Source of the DNA: Kitasatospora terrestris
GTDB lineage: Bacteria > Actinomycetota > Actinomycetes > Streptomycetales > Streptomycetaceae
NCBI RefSeq assembly: GCF_039542905.1
Contig: NZ_BAABIS010000001.1
Span: 2,480,001 to 2,544,000, forward strand
Length of the DNA: 64,000 nucleotides
Direction of reading: 5' to 3'
Below, piece by piece: positions 63,362 to 64,000 of this stretch. How positions within the stretch are numbered: the first letter of the stretch is position 1; every line of letters starts with the position of its first letter. The position numbers and the translations under genes are program-made. The notes beneath the pieces were generated by a model, which was given only the letters and a program-made list of their open reading frames with translations, had not been told where the DNA came from and made no database searches.

Positions 63362-64000
63362 TCAAACCCTGGCGGGGTCGGAGGCGGACTCGGGCGCGAC
63401 GGCCTTGCCGGGCCCGCCGGGGGCGTCGGCGGTGCGGCCGGGCAGCAGCAGGAGCGCGATCACCGCGCCGACCGCGGTGATGCCGGCGGAGAGTCCGGCG
63501 ACCACGTGCATGGCGTGCAGGAAGGAGTCCATGGCGGGGGTGACCAGCGCGCTGTCGTGCGTGCGGGCGGCGATCGCCAGGGTGGCCTCCAGCGACTCGC
63601 CGGCCTTGTCGCGCAGGGCGGGCGGCAGCGCGGCGAGGTGGTCGGAGATGCCGTCCCGGTAGACGGTGGAGAGCACCGCGCCGAGCACGGCGACGCCGAG
63701 CGAGCCGCCGACCTGCCGGAAGGTGTTGTTGATCGCGGAGCCGGCACCGGCCTTCTCGCGGGGCAGCGCGCCCATGATCGCGACGGTGACCGGCGGCATC
63801 ACGTGCGCCATGCCGGCGCCCATCACGAAGCCGAGCACCACCAGCACCCAGATCGGCGTGGTCGCGCCGAGGAAGAGGTAGCCGAGGAAGCCGACCGCGA
63901 TCAGCGCCATGCCGCCGGCGCAGGTGGCGCGGACGCCGAACCGGTCGACCACCAGCCGGGCCCGGGGGGCGAACAGCAGCTGGGCGCCGGCCAGCGGGAG
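63362..64000 (-). CDS. MFS drug transporter (EmrB/QacA type), partial
   Basis: The C-terminal 212 residues of a leftward gene that begins beyond the right edge. It shows the DHA2 family features: ALPREKAGAGSAINNTFRQVGGSLGVAVLGAVLS and five to six hydrophobic segments. These proteins export toxic compounds using the proton gradient. It is followed by its likely TetR repressor. Confidence 0.9.
   Translation of the reverse strand, partial: LPLAGAQLLFAPRARLVVDRFGVRATCAGGMALIAVGFLGYLFLGATTPIWVLVVLGFVMGAGMAHVMPPVTVAIMGALPREKAGAGSAINNTFRQVGGSLGVAVLGAVLSTVYRDGISDHLAALPPALRDKAGESLEATLAIAARTHDSALVTPAMDSFLHAMHVVAGLSAGITAVGAVIALLLLPGRTADAPGGPGKAVAPESASDPARV

Overview
This is high-GC actinobacterial DNA of the Streptomycetaceae type (Streptomyces or Kitasatospora). 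Evidence: strong third-position GC bias, frequent GTG and TTG starts, a WhiB protein, mycothiol-linked genes, the glnE / glnA2 / nadE neighbourhood, and an actinomycete integrative and conjugative element (AICE). No rRNA, tRNA or CRISPR array was recognised.

Left chromosomal arm (1-33435). Positions 1-11937 hold mostly single genes: a SpoIIE-type phosphatase cut by the window edge, a P450, an ArsC-like protein, a PPOX flavoprotein facing a DUF1697 protein across an 18-bp perfect inverted repeat, a DUF1152 protein, a TetR/FAD-monooxygenase pair with two operators, a hemerythrin-like protein, a secreted esterase, an SDR, and an XRE regulator divergent from an FMN reductase. Positions 12102-25391 form a secreted-hydrolase region: an alpha-amylase with starch-binding modules, an M4 protease and an 1,847-residue amylase-pullulanase. 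Both starch genes have CTTGC/GCAAG operator-like repeats upstream. Between them lie an ECF-type sigma factor with a small membrane partner, and amtB-glnB, whose upstream region looks GlnR-bound. A PAP2-like protein, glnE, a GNAT, a small lipoprotein and a formaldehyde-detoxification pair (mycothiol dehydrogenase plus metallo-hydrolase) follow.

Integrated element (about 33460-56618). A 62-bp identical core lies at both ends. It corresponds to the 3' end of the glutamine-synthetase-like gene glnA2. The chromosomal tail of glnA2 is stranded at the left end. The element supplies a synonymous replacement tail at the right end, so the gene stays intact. Rightward order inside: a left accessory zone (IS1380-type transposon, nuclease-like genes, and an AT-richer 800-residue protein with a zinc ribbon and a PD-(D/E)XK site); regulators (XRE/TPR and KorSA-like GntR) with palindromic operators; a row of small plasmid-type genes including WhiB and membrane proteins; an FtsK/TraB translocase; spread-like proteins; SSB; an SRA-like/PD-(D/E)XK putative modification-dependent nuclease; a sliding-clamp-like protein; primase-polymerase; RecA-fold helicase; xis; int. 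Clusters of TGTCAC/GTGACA repeats mark three control regions. A second att-like junction near 36990 suggests a nested or tandem element.

Right chromosomal arm (56532-64000): glnA2, nadE, a HemK-like methyltransferase with an odd leader, a mycothiol-dependent isomerase-family protein coupled to a VanJ-like membrane phosphatase, and an MFS/TetR pair running off the edge.

The most novel content is the 37507-39909 gene and its setting: a possible uncharacterised defence nuclease carried by an AICE that also carries two other nuclease-like proteins.
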